Assembly (NCBI GenBank): GCA_016869555.1
Contig: VGDY01000015.1
Coordinates: 1 to 39,114, forward strand
DNA length: 39,114 bases
Source: Alphaproteobacteria bacterium
GTDB lineage: Bacteria; Pseudomonadota; Alphaproteobacteria; Rhizobiales; Beijerinckiaceae
Direction: 5' to 3'
Shown here: piece by piece, positions 1 through 8,289 of the stretch
Numbering within the stretch: position 1 is the stretch's first letter
How the letters are laid out: each line of letters starts with the position of its first letter
Position numbers and translations under genes: made by a program
The notes under the pieces: model-generated
The model's input: only the letters and a program-made list of their open reading frames with translations
What the model was told of the DNA's origin: nothing
Databases searched by the model: none

Positions 1-62
1 TTGCCAAGCCGAGGCATCTGGCTTAACTCGACGCAGCTCTTTTGGCCGGAGTTGCGACCGAA

Positions 63-1106
63 ATGAAACTTCCCAATCAATTCTACCGTCCGCTCGCCGT
101 CGGCGCCCCCGCGCCGCTGCGCGAACCGCCCGTCAAGGTCGAGCGGATGATTCATTTCGTGCCGCCGCATCTCGAAAAATTCCGCGCCAAGGTCCCCGAA
201 CTCGTCAAGCAGGTCGACGTGGTTCTCGGCAATCTCGAAGACGCCATTCCGGCCGACGCCAAGGAAGCCGCCCGCGCCGGCTTCATCGAAATGGCCAAGG
301 CGACAGACTTCGGCTCGACCGGCCTGTGGACGCGGATGAACGCGCTGCACAGTCCCTGGGCGCTCGACGACATGATCGACATCGTCGGCGCGGTCGGCGA
401 CAAGCTCGACGTCGTGATGCTGCCCAAGGTCGAGGGGTCCTGGGACATCGCCTATCTCGACCAGCTTTTGGCGCAGCTCGAAGCGCGCCACGGCGTGAAA
501 AAGCCGATCCTCATCCATGCGATTCTGGAGACGGCGGAAGGCGTCAAGAATGTCGACGCCATCGCCGCCGCTTCGCCGCGCATGCACGGCATTTCGCTCG
601 GGCCCGCCGATCTCGCCGCCTCCCGCGCGATGAAAACCACCCGCGTCGGCGGCGGCCATCCCGACTATAAGGTGATCGCCGACGCCGAACCGGGGCAGGG
701 GTTGCGCGCCTCCTACCAGCAGGACCTCTGGCACTATACGATCGCCAAGATGGTCGACGCCTGCGCCTCAGCCGGCATCAAGGCCTTTTACGGCCCGTTC
801 GGCGATTTCTCCGATTCGCCCGCCTGCGAGGCGCAGTTCCGCAACGCCTTTTTGCTCGGCTGCGCGGGCGCCTGGTCGCTGCATCCGTCGCAAATCGCCA
901 TCGCCAAAAAGGTCTTTTCGCCCGATCCGCAGGAAGTCGCCTTCGCCAAACGGGTGCTGGAAGCCATGCCCGACGGCACCGGCGCGGTGATGATCGACGG
1001 CCGCATGCAGGATGACGCGACCTGGAAGCAATGCAAGGTCGTCGTCGATCTCGCCAGACAGGTCGCCGCCAAGGACGCCGACTTCGCCAGGATTTACGGA
1101 TTCTGA
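63..1106 (+). CDS. mcl: Malyl-CoA lyase, Chloroflexus type (HpcH/HpaI-CitE superfamily)
   Basis: Cleaves (S)-malyl-CoA to glyoxylate and acetyl-CoA; Chloroflexus homologues also act on beta-methylmalyl-CoA and citramalyl-CoA. The 347-residue protein matches my memory of the Chloroflexus aurantiacus enzyme along its whole length, including the N-terminal [10 protein letters not shown]-like start. It differs from the shorter (about 320 aa) Rhodobacter/Methylobacterium form. Visible active-site features are NLEDAIP (58-63), the metal ligands E156 in ILETAEG and D183 in SLGPADL, and the C-terminal lid aspartate D317 in GRMQDDAT. The frame opens at a TTG at 42, but I chose the ATG at 63: it matches the family start and has GGAG 11 bases upstream. 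The neighbouring glycine cleavage operon suggests a role in glyoxylate/glycine C1 metabolism. Substrate range cannot be read from sequence. Confidence 0.9.
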   Translation: MKLPNQFYRPLAVGAPAPLREPPVKVERMIHFVPPHLEKFRAKVPELVKQVDVVLGNLEDAIPADAKEAARAGFIEMAKATDFGSTGLWTRMNALHSPWALDDMIDIVGAVGDKLDVVMLPKVEGSWDIAYLDQLLAQLEARHGVKKPILIHAILETAEGVKNVDAIAAASPRMHGISLGPADLAASRAMKTTRVGGGHPDYKVIADAEPGQGLRASYQQDLWHYTIAKMVDACASAGIKAFYGPFGDFSDSPACEAQFRNAFLLGCAGAWSLHPSQIAIAKKVFSPDPQEVAFAKRVLEAMPDGTGAVMIDGRMQDDATWKQCKVVVDLARQVAAKDADFARIYGF

Positions 1107-1196
1107 CCCGCCCGGCGGCTGCGCGACGGAATTGACGAGCGTGCGGCGCCTGCGCTAGTACAGAGCAAGTAAACAGCGTGTTAAGGGCGCTTTCGA

Positions 1197-1529
1197 ATGC
1201 CGCGCGAGAATATCGCCAAATTCGCCATCGGCCAGGTGGTCAAGCACCGCCGCTATCCGTTTCGCGGCGTGATCTATGACGTCGATCCGGTTTTCGCCAA
1301 TACCGAAGAATGGTGGCTGTCGATTCCCGAAGAGCTGCGCCCGCGTAAGGACCAGCCCTTCTATCATCTCTTCGCCGAGAATGCCGAAACCGAATATGTC
1401 GCTTATGTCTCGGAGCAAAATCTTCTGCCCGACGACAGCAACAGGCCGGTCCGCCACCCGCAGGTCGACGAGACCTTCGAGCGCGACGACGACGGCGTCT
1501 ATCGCATGCGGGCGCCCAAACGCCACTGA
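1197..1529 (+). CDS. hspQ: Heat shock protein HspQ (YccV family)
   Basis: A 110-residue protein of the HspQ/YccV family, which binds hemimethylated DNA in vitro and acts as a Lon specificity factor in enterobacteria. Family features are visible: AKFAIGQVVKHRRYPFRGVI near the N-terminus, DVDPVFANTEEWW, and the C-terminal PFYHLFAENAETEYVAYVSEQNL block. Length is as expected. It stands alone between malyl-CoA lyase (91 bases upstream) and the glycine riboswitch. The leader has no obvious sigma-32 promoter that I can support. Confidence 0.9.
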   Translation: MPRENIAKFAIGQVVKHRRYPFRGVIYDVDPVFANTEEWWLSIPEELRPRKDQPFYHLFAENAETEYVAYVSEQNLLPDDSNRPVRHPQVDETFERDDDGVYRMRAPKRH

Positions 1530-1637
1530 CGCACTCCTGCAAAAACAACGCGCCGCGGGCAGTGCGAGAAAAACGCGCATCCTTCGGGATTGACGATTGC
1601 GCGAATCGCCCACATCTTGAAGCTAGGTCAACTTCTT

Positions 1638-1821
1638 CGCGGGAGAGATCGGCGCTTGCGCCGGCGCCGAAGGCGAAACCGCCCCGGAAACGCTCAGGCC
1701 AAAGGACCGCGACGAGGCATAACTCTGGAAAGCGGCGCGGCGCGCAAGCGTTTCGCCCACCGAAGGGCGTAACCTGACGCTTTTAGCGCAGGGAAATCTC
1801 TCAGGTCACCGGACAGAGGGG
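1638..1821 (+). ncRNA. Tandem glycine riboswitch
   Basis: Two glycine aptamers in series precede gcvT. Aptamer 1 (about 1639-1711) shows GCGGGAGAG, the CGCCGAAGG core, GCCCCGGAAACGCTCAGG and AAAGGACCG. Aptamer 2 (about 1723-1821) shows CTCTGGAAAG, CCCACCGAAGGG, AAATCTCTCAGG and the closing GGACAGAGGG. The order, spacing and position match the classical tandem glycine (gcvT) riboswitch, which usually turns the glycine cleavage operon on when glycine is plentiful. Aptamer 2 ends about 55 bases before the gcvT start. Confidence 0.93.
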
Positions 1822-1851
1822 GCGCGCTGCAAAGTCAAAGCTTTGCCGCGC
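1822..1851 (+). promoter_or_regulatory. Expression-platform hairpin of the glycine riboswitch
   Basis: A strong stem directly follows the second aptamer. GCGCG (1822-1826) pairs with CGCGC (1847-1851), and GCAAAG (1829-1834) pairs with CTTTGC (1841-1846), around a 6-base loop with a 2-base bulge. No T-run follows, so it is not a canonical intrinsic terminator. The ribosome binding site GGAG (1867-1870) lies just downstream, so control at translation or by a non-canonical terminator is possible. Confidence 0.55.
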
Positions 1852-1876
1852 GAACCATGTTCTGCCGGAGTTGACG

Positions 1877-3025
1877 GTGACAGAGACCGACGTCGCGATC
1901 CACGCGCCAGCCTTGGCCAAACTTCCGCTCGATGCTTTGCATCGGCGGCTTGGCGCGCGCATGGCGCCCTTCGCCGGCTATGACATGCCGCTGCAATATG
2001 AAGCCGGCATTGTCGCCGAAACGCTTCATACGCGGCGCGCCGCAAGCCTCTTTGACGTATCGCACATGGGCCAGGCGATCCTCGCAGGAGCAGGCGTCGC
2101 ACGAGCGCTTGAAAGTCTGACGCCGGCGGATTTGGTCGCGCTTGCGCGGGAACGCACGCGCTACACGCAGCTCCTCAACGAGAGCGGCGGCATTCTCGAC
2201 GATCTTCTGGTCACGCGACTGCCGGGCGTCGAGGAGCGGTTGCTGCTCGTCATCAACGCCGCGCGCAAGCAAGCCGATTTCGCGCTTATCGCCGCCGCGC
2301 TGCCGCGGTTCGACTTTAATCCTTTAGACCGCGCGTTGCTCGCCCTTCAGGGGCCGCGCGCGGCCGCGGTCCTCGGCGCACTCCTCCCCGGCGCCGAGGA
2401 CCTTGCATTCATGGGCTGGCGCGCCTTCGACTTCGGCGGCGCGCCGCTCTTCGTCTCGCGCAGCGGCTATACCGGCGAAGACGGGTTCGAACTGTCGGTG
2501 CGCGCCGAACACGCCGAGGACCTGGCGCAGCTTCTGCTGGCGCATGAAGACGTCGCGCCGGCAGGACTGGGCGCGCGCGACGCCTTGCGACTGGAGGCGG
2601 GCCTGCCGCTCTATGGTCACGATCTCGACGAGACGACGGACCCCGTCGAAGCGGGTCTCGGCTGGTCGATCGGCAAGCGCCGGCGCGCGGAGGGCGGGTT
2701 CCCTGGCGATGCGCGCATTCGGCAAGGATTAGAGCAGGGACCGGCGCGCTTGCGCGTGGGGCTTCTTCCGCGATCGAAGGCGCCTTTGCGCGAGGGCGCG
2801 GAGCTTTACGCCTCCGAGACTCTCGTCGGGCATGTCACGTCGGGCGGCTTTTCGCCGACGCTGCAGCGCCCGATCGCCATGGGCTATGTCGCCATCAAAT
2901 ACGCGCATGTCGGCGCGACGCTATCGGCGACGCTGCGCGACAAGCGCATCGAGGTCGATATGGCGGCTCTGCCCTTCGTCCCGCATCGCTACTTCAAAAC
3001 GCCAATTGGAAAGGATGCGAGATGA
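1877..3025 (+). CDS. gcvT: Glycine cleavage system T protein (aminomethyltransferase)
   Basis: Transfers the methylene group from aminomethyl-lipoyl GcvH to tetrahydrofolate, releasing ammonia and 5,10-methylene-H4F. The 382-residue protein has the folate-binding N-terminal domain (PFAGYDMPLQYEAG, FDVSHMGQ), the catalytic-aspartate region GGILDDLLV, the SRSGYTGEDGFELS block and the C-terminal barrel ending PFVPHRYFKTP. An in-frame TTG at 1871 directly abuts the GGAG, so I chose the GTG at 1877, six bases after the Shine-Dalgarno. It is first in the operon gcvT-H-PA-PB, under the tandem glycine riboswitch. It overlaps gcvH by ATGA, suggesting translational coupling. Confidence 0.95.
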   Translation: MTETDVAIHAPALAKLPLDALHRRLGARMAPFAGYDMPLQYEAGIVAETLHTRRAASLFDVSHMGQAILAGAGVARALESLTPADLVALARERTRYTQLLNESGGILDDLLVTRLPGVEERLLLVINAARKQADFALIAAALPRFDFNPLDRALLALQGPRAAAVLGALLPGAEDLAFMGWRAFDFGGAPLFVSRSGYTGEDGFELSVRAEHAEDLAQLLLAHEDVAPAGLGARDALRLEAGLPLYGHDLDETTDPVEAGLGWSIGKRRRAEGGFPGDARIRQGLEQGPARLRVGLLPRSKAPLREGAELYASETLVGHVTSGGFSPTLQRPIAMGYVAIKYAHVGATLSATLRDKRIEVDMAALPFVPHRYFKTPIGKDAR

Positions 3026-3396
3026 GCGATCTCCGCTACTCCAAGGACCATGAATATCTCGCGCTCGACGGCGATGTCGCGACGCTGGGCATATCGGATT
3101 ACGCGCAGGCGCAGCTTGGCGACATTGTCTTTATCGAATTGCCCGAAGTCGGCAAGAAAGTCGGCAAGGGCAAGGAGATCGCCGTCATCGAAAGCGTGAA
3201 GGCGGCAAGCGAAGTCTATTCGCCGGTCAGCGGCGAAGTCATCGAAGTCAATTCCGAACTTGGCGAAACGCCGGCGCTTGTGAACGACGATCCGCTCGGA
3301 CGCGGCTGGCTGGTCAAGCTGCGGATCAGCGATCCCGGCGAATGCGCTTCGCTGATGGATGAGCCCGCCTATTCGAGCTTTCTGAAAACCCTTTAA
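3022..3396 (+). CDS. gcvH: Glycine cleavage system H protein (lipoyl carrier)
   Basis: Lipoylated carrier that shuttles the aminomethyl intermediate between the P, T and L proteins. The 124-residue protein has the hybrid-motif fold signature, and the lipoyl lysine is K60 in [15 protein letters not shown]. Its N-terminus (RYSKDHEYL) and the block [17 protein letters not shown] are typical. The start overlaps the gcvT stop (ATGA), and 17 bases separate it from gcvPA. The dihydrolipoamide dehydrogenase (L protein) is not in the window and must be supplied elsewhere. Confidence 0.97.
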   Translation: MSDLRYSKDHEYLALDGDVATLGISDYAQAQLGDIVFIELPEVGKKVGKGKEIAVIESVKAASEVYSPVSGEVIEVNSELGETPALVNDDPLGRGWLVKLRISDPGECASLMDEPAYSSFLKTL

Positions 3397-3413
3397 GCGC
3401 GAGGAAAAGAAAG

Positions 3414-4754
3414 ATGCGCTATCATCCGCTGTCCGATACCGACAGACGCGCGATGCTCGCGACGATCGGCGTTTCCTCGATCGACGCGCTTTACGCCGAC
3501 GCGCCGCCCGCGACGCTGTTGAAAGCGCCGCTTGATCTGCCGAATGGCAAGTCGGAGCTTGACGTCGAGCGCTTCTTCTCCCGTCTCGCCGCGCGCAATC
3601 TCCCCGCCTCTCGCGCGCCCTTCTTCGTCGGCGCTGGCGCCTACAAGCACCACATCCCCGCAAGCGTCGATCATCTCATTCAACGCTCGGAATTCCTGAC
3701 GAGCTACACGCCCTATCAGCCGGAGATCTCGCAGGGCACGCTGCAATATTTGTTCGAGTTCCAGACCCAGGTCGCTCTGCTGACCGGCATGGATGTCGCG
3801 AACGCCTCGATGTATGACGGCTCCACCGCGACGGCGGAAGCCGTGTTGATGGCGCATCGCCTGACCAGACGGCGCAAGGCGCTTCTTTCAGGCGGCCTGC
3901 ATCCCCATTACGCCGAAGTCGTGCGCACCGTCTCGCGTCTCGCCGAAGACGCCGTCGAGACGATGGCGCCCGACATTCGAGGGCTCGAAGATATCGTCGC
4001 ACGCATCGACGACACGATTTCTTGCGTCGTCGTGCAGACGCCGGATTTTTTCGGCAATTTGCGTGATCTGACGAAAATCGCCGAAGCCTGCCATAAGAAC
4101 GGCGCGCTGCTCGTCGCCGTCTTCACCGAAGCCGTGTCGCTCGGCCTCCTCAAATCGCCGGGCGCGATGGGCGCCGACATCGTCGTCGGCGAAGGCCAGT
4201 CGATCGGCAACGCCCTCAATTTCGGCGGACCTTACGTCGGACTCTTCGCTACGCGGCATGAATTCCTTCGGCAGACGCCCGGCCGCCTCGCCGGCGAAAG
4301 CGTCGACGCCGACGGCAGGCGCTCCTATGTGCTGACGCTGTCGACGCGCGAGCAGCATATCCGCCGCGACAAGGCGACCTCCAACATCTGCACCAATTCC
4401 GGCCTCTGCGCGCTGGCCTTCACCATTCATCTAACCTTGCTCGGCGAAGCCGGGCTGACGCGGCTCGCGCGGGTCAATCATGCCAATGCGGTTCTGCTGG
4501 CGCAAATGCTGGCGGCGACGCCAAGGGTCGAAGTTCTCAACGAGACTTTCTTCAACGAGTTCACGCTGCGCATCAAAGGCGACGCCGCCGCGCTTATAGA
4601 GAAGATGGCGGCGCGCGGCGTCCTCGCCGGCGTTCCCGTCTCGCGGCTCCTGCCGCACGCCGGTCTCGACGATCTCCTCATCGTCGCCAACACCGAAGTC
4701 AATACGGATGAGGATCGCGCCGCCTTCGTCGCGGCGCTCAAGGAGTCGCTGTGA
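3414..4754 (+). CDS. gcvPA: Glycine dehydrogenase (decarboxylating) subunit 1
   Basis: The N-terminal half of the split P protein. It forms a heterotetramer with GcvPB that decarboxylates glycine and passes the aminomethyl group to GcvH. At 446 residues it has the usual length. It begins [20 protein letters not shown] and carries [43 protein letters not shown] and the late [16 protein letters not shown] block. GAGGAAAAGAAAG upstream of the ATG is a good ribosome binding site. The PLP lysine is not in this subunit, as expected; it lies in gcvPB, which overlaps this gene's stop codon. Confidence 0.96.
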   Translation: MRYHPLSDTDRRAMLATIGVSSIDALYADAPPATLLKAPLDLPNGKSELDVERFFSRLAARNLPASRAPFFVGAGAYKHHIPASVDHLIQRSEFLTSYTPYQPEISQGTLQYLFEFQTQVALLTGMDVANASMYDGSTATAEAVLMAHRLTRRRKALLSGGLHPHYAEVVRTVSRLAEDAVETMAPDIRGLEDIVARIDDTISCVVVQTPDFFGNLRDLTKIAEACHKNGALLVAVFTEAVSLGLLKSPGAMGADIVVGEGQSIGNALNFGGPYVGLFATRHEFLRQTPGRLAGESVDADGRRSYVLTLSTREQHIRRDKATSNICTNSGLCALAFTIHLTLLGEAGLTRLARVNHANAVLLAQMLAATPRVEVLNETFFNEFTLRIKGDAAALIEKMAARGVLAGVPVSRLLPHAGLDDLLIVANTEVNTDEDRAAFVAALKESL

Positions 4755-6292
4755 TGCTCGACAGACCCGCGGTCGTCGAACCGCTCGATGACGACAGGAT
4801 TCCCGCAACCTTCACCGGCAATCGCGGCCTCGATCAGGAAGAGCCGCTGCTCTTCGAGATCGGCCGGCTTGACGCGACCGGCGTCGATGTCGACGACCCG
4901 GCGCCGGTCGCGACGCGGCTCGGCGCGATTGAACGCACAGCGCCGATCGGTCTTCCGGGCTTAACCGAACCCGAGACGATGCGTCACTATGTACGTCTGT
5001 CGCGCAAGAATTATTCGATCGACGCCGGGCTCTATCCGCTCGGCTCCTGCACGATGAAGCATAATCCGCGCAGCAACGAGAAGATCGCGCGCTACGAAGG
5101 CTTCGCGGATGTGCATCCGTTGCAGCCGCAATCGACGGCGCAGGGCGCGCTGGAGCTGATGCAGACTCTCGCCGATTGGCTGATGACGCTCACCAATATG
5201 CAGGCGGTGGCGCTGTCGCCGAAGGCCGGGGCGCATGGCGAACTCTGCGGCATGATGGCGATCAAATCCGCCATCGCCGCGAAGGGCGAAGCCGCGACGC
5301 GCAATGTCGTGCTGATTCCGCAGTCCGCGCATGGCACCAATCCGGCGACGGCGGCGCTGCTGGGGTTTTCGGTGCGCGTCGTGCCGGCGGCGCCGGACGG
5401 AACGGTGCGCGCCGAGGCGGTCAGAGACGCGCTCGGTCCCGACGTCGCCGCGATCATGCTGACCAATCCCAACACCTGCGGTCTGTTCGAACGCGAGATC
5501 GTCGACATCGCCGCGGCGGTCCATGAAGCCGGCGGCTATTTCTATTGCGACGGCGCGAATTTCAACGCGATCGCCGGCGTCGCGCGGCCCGGCGACTTCG
5601 GCGTCGACGCGATGCATATCAATCTGCACAAGACCTTCTCGACGCCGCATGGTGGCGGCGGTCCCGGCGCCGGCCCGGTCGTGCTTTCGGAACGGCTCGC
5701 GCCCTTCGCGCCGGTTCCGTTCATCCGCCGCAACGGCGACTCATTGGAGCTCGTCGAAGACGCCGAGGGCACGCAAAGCTTCGGCCGTCTTACCGCCTTC
5801 CATGGACAGATGGGCATGTTCGTTCGCGCGCTCGCCTATATGTTCGCGCATGGCGCTGATGGGCTTGCGCAGGCCTCGAAAGACGCCGTGCTCGCGGCGA
5901 ATTATGTTCGCGCGTCCTTGCGCGATCTCATGACGCAGCCGTTCGGCGATCGCATCTGCATGCATGAAGTTCTGTTCGACGACGCCTGGCTGCGCGGAAC
6001 TGGCGTGACGACGCTCGATTTCGCCAAGGCGATGATCGATGAAGGCTACCATCCGATGACGATCTATTTTCCGCTCGTCGTCCATGGCGCCATGCTCATC
6101 GAGCCGACAGAATCGGAATCGAAAGCCTCGCTCGATCTCTTCATCGCGACGCTGCGCGATCTTGCGCTAAGCGCCAAGTCCGGAGACTTGACGCGTTTCA
6201 CCCAGGCCCCCCGGCTCGCGCCGCGCCGGCGCGTCGACGAAACGCTCGCGGCGAGAAAGCCGGTGCTGCGGTGGACGCGCAGCGCCGCTTGA
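4754..6292 (+). CDS. gcvPB: Glycine dehydrogenase (decarboxylating) subunit 2
   Basis: The PLP-binding half of the split P protein (512 residues). The Schiff-base lysine is K293 in HINLHKTFSTPHGGGGPG. Other family blocks are LYPLGSCTMKHNPR, LSPKAGAHGELCGMMA, SAHGTNPATAALLG, NPNTCGLFE and CDGANFNAI. I chose the ATG at 4754 because AGGAG (4741-4745) is 8 bases away; a GTG at 4751 is also possible. The ATG shares one base with the gcvPA stop. Last gene of the glycine cleavage operon; it ends 3 bases before the convergent cytochrome c peroxidase gene. Many bacteria use a single fused GcvP, so the split form is worth noting. Confidence 0.96.
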   Translation: MLDRPAVVEPLDDDRIPATFTGNRGLDQEEPLLFEIGRLDATGVDVDDPAPVATRLGAIERTAPIGLPGLTEPETMRHYVRLSRKNYSIDAGLYPLGSCTMKHNPRSNEKIARYEGFADVHPLQPQSTAQGALELMQTLADWLMTLTNMQAVALSPKAGAHGELCGMMAIKSAIAAKGEAATRNVVLIPQSAHGTNPATAALLGFSVRVVPAAPDGTVRAEAVRDALGPDVAAIMLTNPNTCGLFEREIVDIAAAVHEAGGYFYCDGANFNAIAGVARPGDFGVDAMHINLHKTFSTPHGGGGPGAGPVVLSERLAPFAPVPFIRRNGDSLELVEDAEGTQSFGRLTAFHGQMGMFVRALAYMFAHGADGLAQASKDAVLAANYVRASLRDLMTQPFGDRICMHEVLFDDAWLRGTGVTTLDFAKAMIDEGYHPMTIYFPLVVHGAMLIEPTESESKASLDLFIATLRDLALSAKSGDLTRFTQAPRLAPRRRVDETLAARKPVLRWTRSAA

Positions 6293-6295
6293 CGT

Positions 6296-7378
6296 TTACT
6301 GCGCCTGAGTGACGGGCGGTGCGGTGCGCGGCGGCAGAATCGGCAGCACGACCTCGGGCTGGCGCCCGGTCAGCGCGGTGAGGAAGGCGACGATTTTGTC
6401 AATCTCGTCTGCGCCGAGCGCGACGCCGAGCTGGCTCTCGCCCATCACCGCCACGGCCTTCTTCAGATCGAAGGTCGCGCCGGTGTGGAAATAGGGCGCG
6501 GTCAATTCGACATTGCGCAGCGAGGGAACCTTGAAGGCGTATTTGTCGGCGATAGCCTTGGTGACCGCGTAGCGTCCCCAATCGTCCGGCGGCAGATATT
6601 CCGGCGCCGGCTGTTTGACGACGCCGAAACGCGCATACATGCCGCCGCCGATATTGACGCCGTTGTGGCAATTCGCGCAGCCCTTTTCGATGAAGAGCTT
6701 CAACCCCTCCTTCTGCGCGTCGGCGAGCGCCTGATCGTCGCCCTTGAGCCAGCGGTCGAAGGGCGAATCAGGCGTGATCAGCGTCGCCTCGAAGAGCGCG
6801 ATCGCGCGGCCGATATTGTCATAGGCGACGGGATCGCTCTGTTCTGGAAAGGCCTGCTTGAAGGCCGCGACATAGCCGGGGATCGTCTTGAATTGCTCGA
6901 CCGCGCGCTGTTTCGCCGCCGCATGCTCGGTCGGATTGATCGGCATCGGGCCGCCGCGCGTCTTCAGCATCGCCTTGGGATTGGCCATCACCGAATTGAC
7001 CACCTGGTCGGCAAGATCGGCGGCGCGCCCGTCCCAATATTGCGACCTGTTGAAAATCGCGTTCAGCACGGTGAGCACTTCGCGGCCGGCGAGCTGCCCG
7101 TTATGGCCGCCCGACAGCGCGCCGCCGTCGACGCCGCCCATGCTGAGATTGTGACAGTCGGCGCAGCTCACGTCGCGCGTTTCGGACAGCCGCGGCTCGA
7201 AATAGAGCATTTTGCCGAGCGCGAGTTTTTGCGGCGTCGCCGTCTCTCCGGGAATCGCCGGCGGGCTTGAGGGAATCGGCTCGAACAATTCCTTCGCCCG
7301 ATCCCGTAACGGGACATCGGCGAGCGCCGGGGCGCCGACACAAAGCGCGACGAGAGAGGCGATCAGCTTAAGACGCAT
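6296..7378 (-). CDS. Di-heme cytochrome c peroxidase (MauG/CcpA family)
   Basis: A 360-residue periplasmic protein with an N-terminal signal peptide (MRLKLIASLVALCVGAPALA). Two haem c attachment sites are visible: C72-A-D-C75-H76 and C234-A-N-C237-H238. They lie in two similar lobes, with the conserved YWDGRAADL segment (about 114-122) between them. Classical members reduce hydrogen peroxide with electrons from cytochrome c or cupredoxins; MauG-type relatives oxidise protein substrates. A methionine in AVAVMGESQLG near the C-terminus could be the high-potential haem ligand, which favours a CcpA-like peroxidase, but I cannot assign the subtype firmly. Convergent with gcvPB. It may use a short upstream region in common with the S24 regulator gene behind it. 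Confidence 0.88.
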   Translation of the reverse strand: MRLKLIASLVALCVGAPALADVPLRDRAKELFEPIPSSPPAIPGETATPQKLALGKMLYFEPRLSETRDVSCADCHNLSMGGVDGGALSGGHNGQLAGREVLTVLNAIFNRSQYWDGRAADLADQVVNSVMANPKAMLKTRGGPMPINPTEHAAAKQRAVEQFKTIPGYVAAFKQAFPEQSDPVAYDNIGRAIALFEATLITPDSPFDRWLKGDDQALADAQKEGLKLFIEKGCANCHNGVNIGGGMYARFGVVKQPAPEYLPPDDWGRYAVTKAIADKYAFKVPSLRNVELTAPYFHTGATFDLKKAVAVMGESQLGVALGADEIDKIVAFLTALTGRQPEVVLPILPPRTAPPVTQAQ

Positions 7379-7481
7379 GCGGCGGTCACCTGGATGGAAG
7401 CGGGCGTGTGAGATTGAAGCTTATAGCACGGCTGCAACCGCGCGCGGCTAGATGCGGCGAAAGGCGGCGAAGCGCCACATG

Positions 7482-8126
7482 TCACTGGCTCGCCCAGAGA
7501 ATGCGCGCCATCCAGCTGACTTCGTCGCGCGCAATCGTGCGGTCGGGAAAAGCGGGATTGACCGAGCGCAGTTCGATGGTCCGCGCCGTCTCGCGCTTCA
7601 GCTCCTTGGCCATGATCTCGCCCGAGGTGGTCTTGACGACCACCCGGTCGCCGCGTCGCACCGGCGCGGCGGGCGAGACGATCACCACATCGCCGTCGCG
7701 ATAGAGCGGCGCCATGGAGTCGCCGGTGATCTCCAGCGCATAGGAATGTTCGTCGGCCCCGGCGAGCACGTCGATCTCGTCCCAGCCCGCGCCGGTGGCG
7801 AAGCCGGCGTCATCGAAAAAGCCGCCGACGCCGGCCTGGGCGAGGCCGATCAGCGGCCTTGTATGGCGCAGCCTTCCGGCGGCGCTGTTGGCCGTCACCA
7901 GCGACATGAATTCCTCGAGCCCGGCGCCGGTCGCCGCCAGCACCTTGGCGATCGATTCGGTCGACGGCCAGCGCTGGCGCCCGCTCGGCGTCTCGCGCTT
8001 GGAGCGGTTGAAGGTGGTCGGATCGAGGCCGGCCTTGCGGGCGAGGCCCGACGGCGTCAGGCCGTATCGCTCGCCGAGCGCGTCAATCGCCGCCCAAATC
8101 TGGGCATGGGTGAGGATATCGGACAT
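7482..8126 (-). CDS. XRE/LexA-like regulator with S24 peptidase domain
   Basis: A 214-residue repressor. The N-terminal helix-turn-helix spans about residues 8-45 (YGLTPSGLARKAGLDPTTFN), and the C-terminal S24 domain about 90-205. The Ser-Lys dyad is present as S137 (ITGDSMAPLY) and K174 (IMAKEL). Their 37-residue separation equals that of LexA. An Ala-Gly pair (98-99, in LAQAGVGG) sits where a self-cleavage site is expected. This suggests an autocleavable repressor, perhaps responding to DNA damage or another stress; the inducer is unknown. A strong palindrome lies 24-40 bases upstream of the start and probably mediates autoregulation. Confidence 0.87.
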   Translation of the reverse strand: MSDILTHAQIWAAIDALGERYGLTPSGLARKAGLDPTTFNRSKRETPSGRQRWPSTESIAKVLAATGAGLEEFMSLVTANSAAGRLRHTRPLIGLAQAGVGGFFDDAGFATGAGWDEIDVLAGADEHSYALEITGDSMAPLYRDGDVVIVSPAAPVRRGDRVVVKTTSGEIMAKELKRETARTIELRSVNPAFPDRTIARDEVSWMARILWASQ

Positions 8127-8149
8127 GGCCGGCCGCGAATCGGAAAGAT

Positions 8150-8166
8150 TTCCTAGCCGCTAGGAA
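8150..8166. promoter_or_regulatory. Palindromic operator upstream of the S24 regulator
   Basis: Perfect inverted repeat: TTCCTAG (8150-8156), 3-base spacer CCG, CTAGGAA (8160-8166). It lies in the intergenic gap between the regulator and the divergent anion permease. A further half-site, TAGGAAA, occurs at 8193-8198 on the permease side. The size and position fit a homodimer operator for the S24 regulator, possibly controlling both genes. Confidence 0.65.
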
Positions 8167-8289
8167 TATATCTATTAACCATGCCGCACAATAGGAAATG
8201 CGCGCGCCGGCTTGGCGCGGGCGCGGCCAAGCGCCATAAGCAGTTCTCCCTGCGCGATCTTTCAATGCGCGCCCAACACGCCGGGTTTC

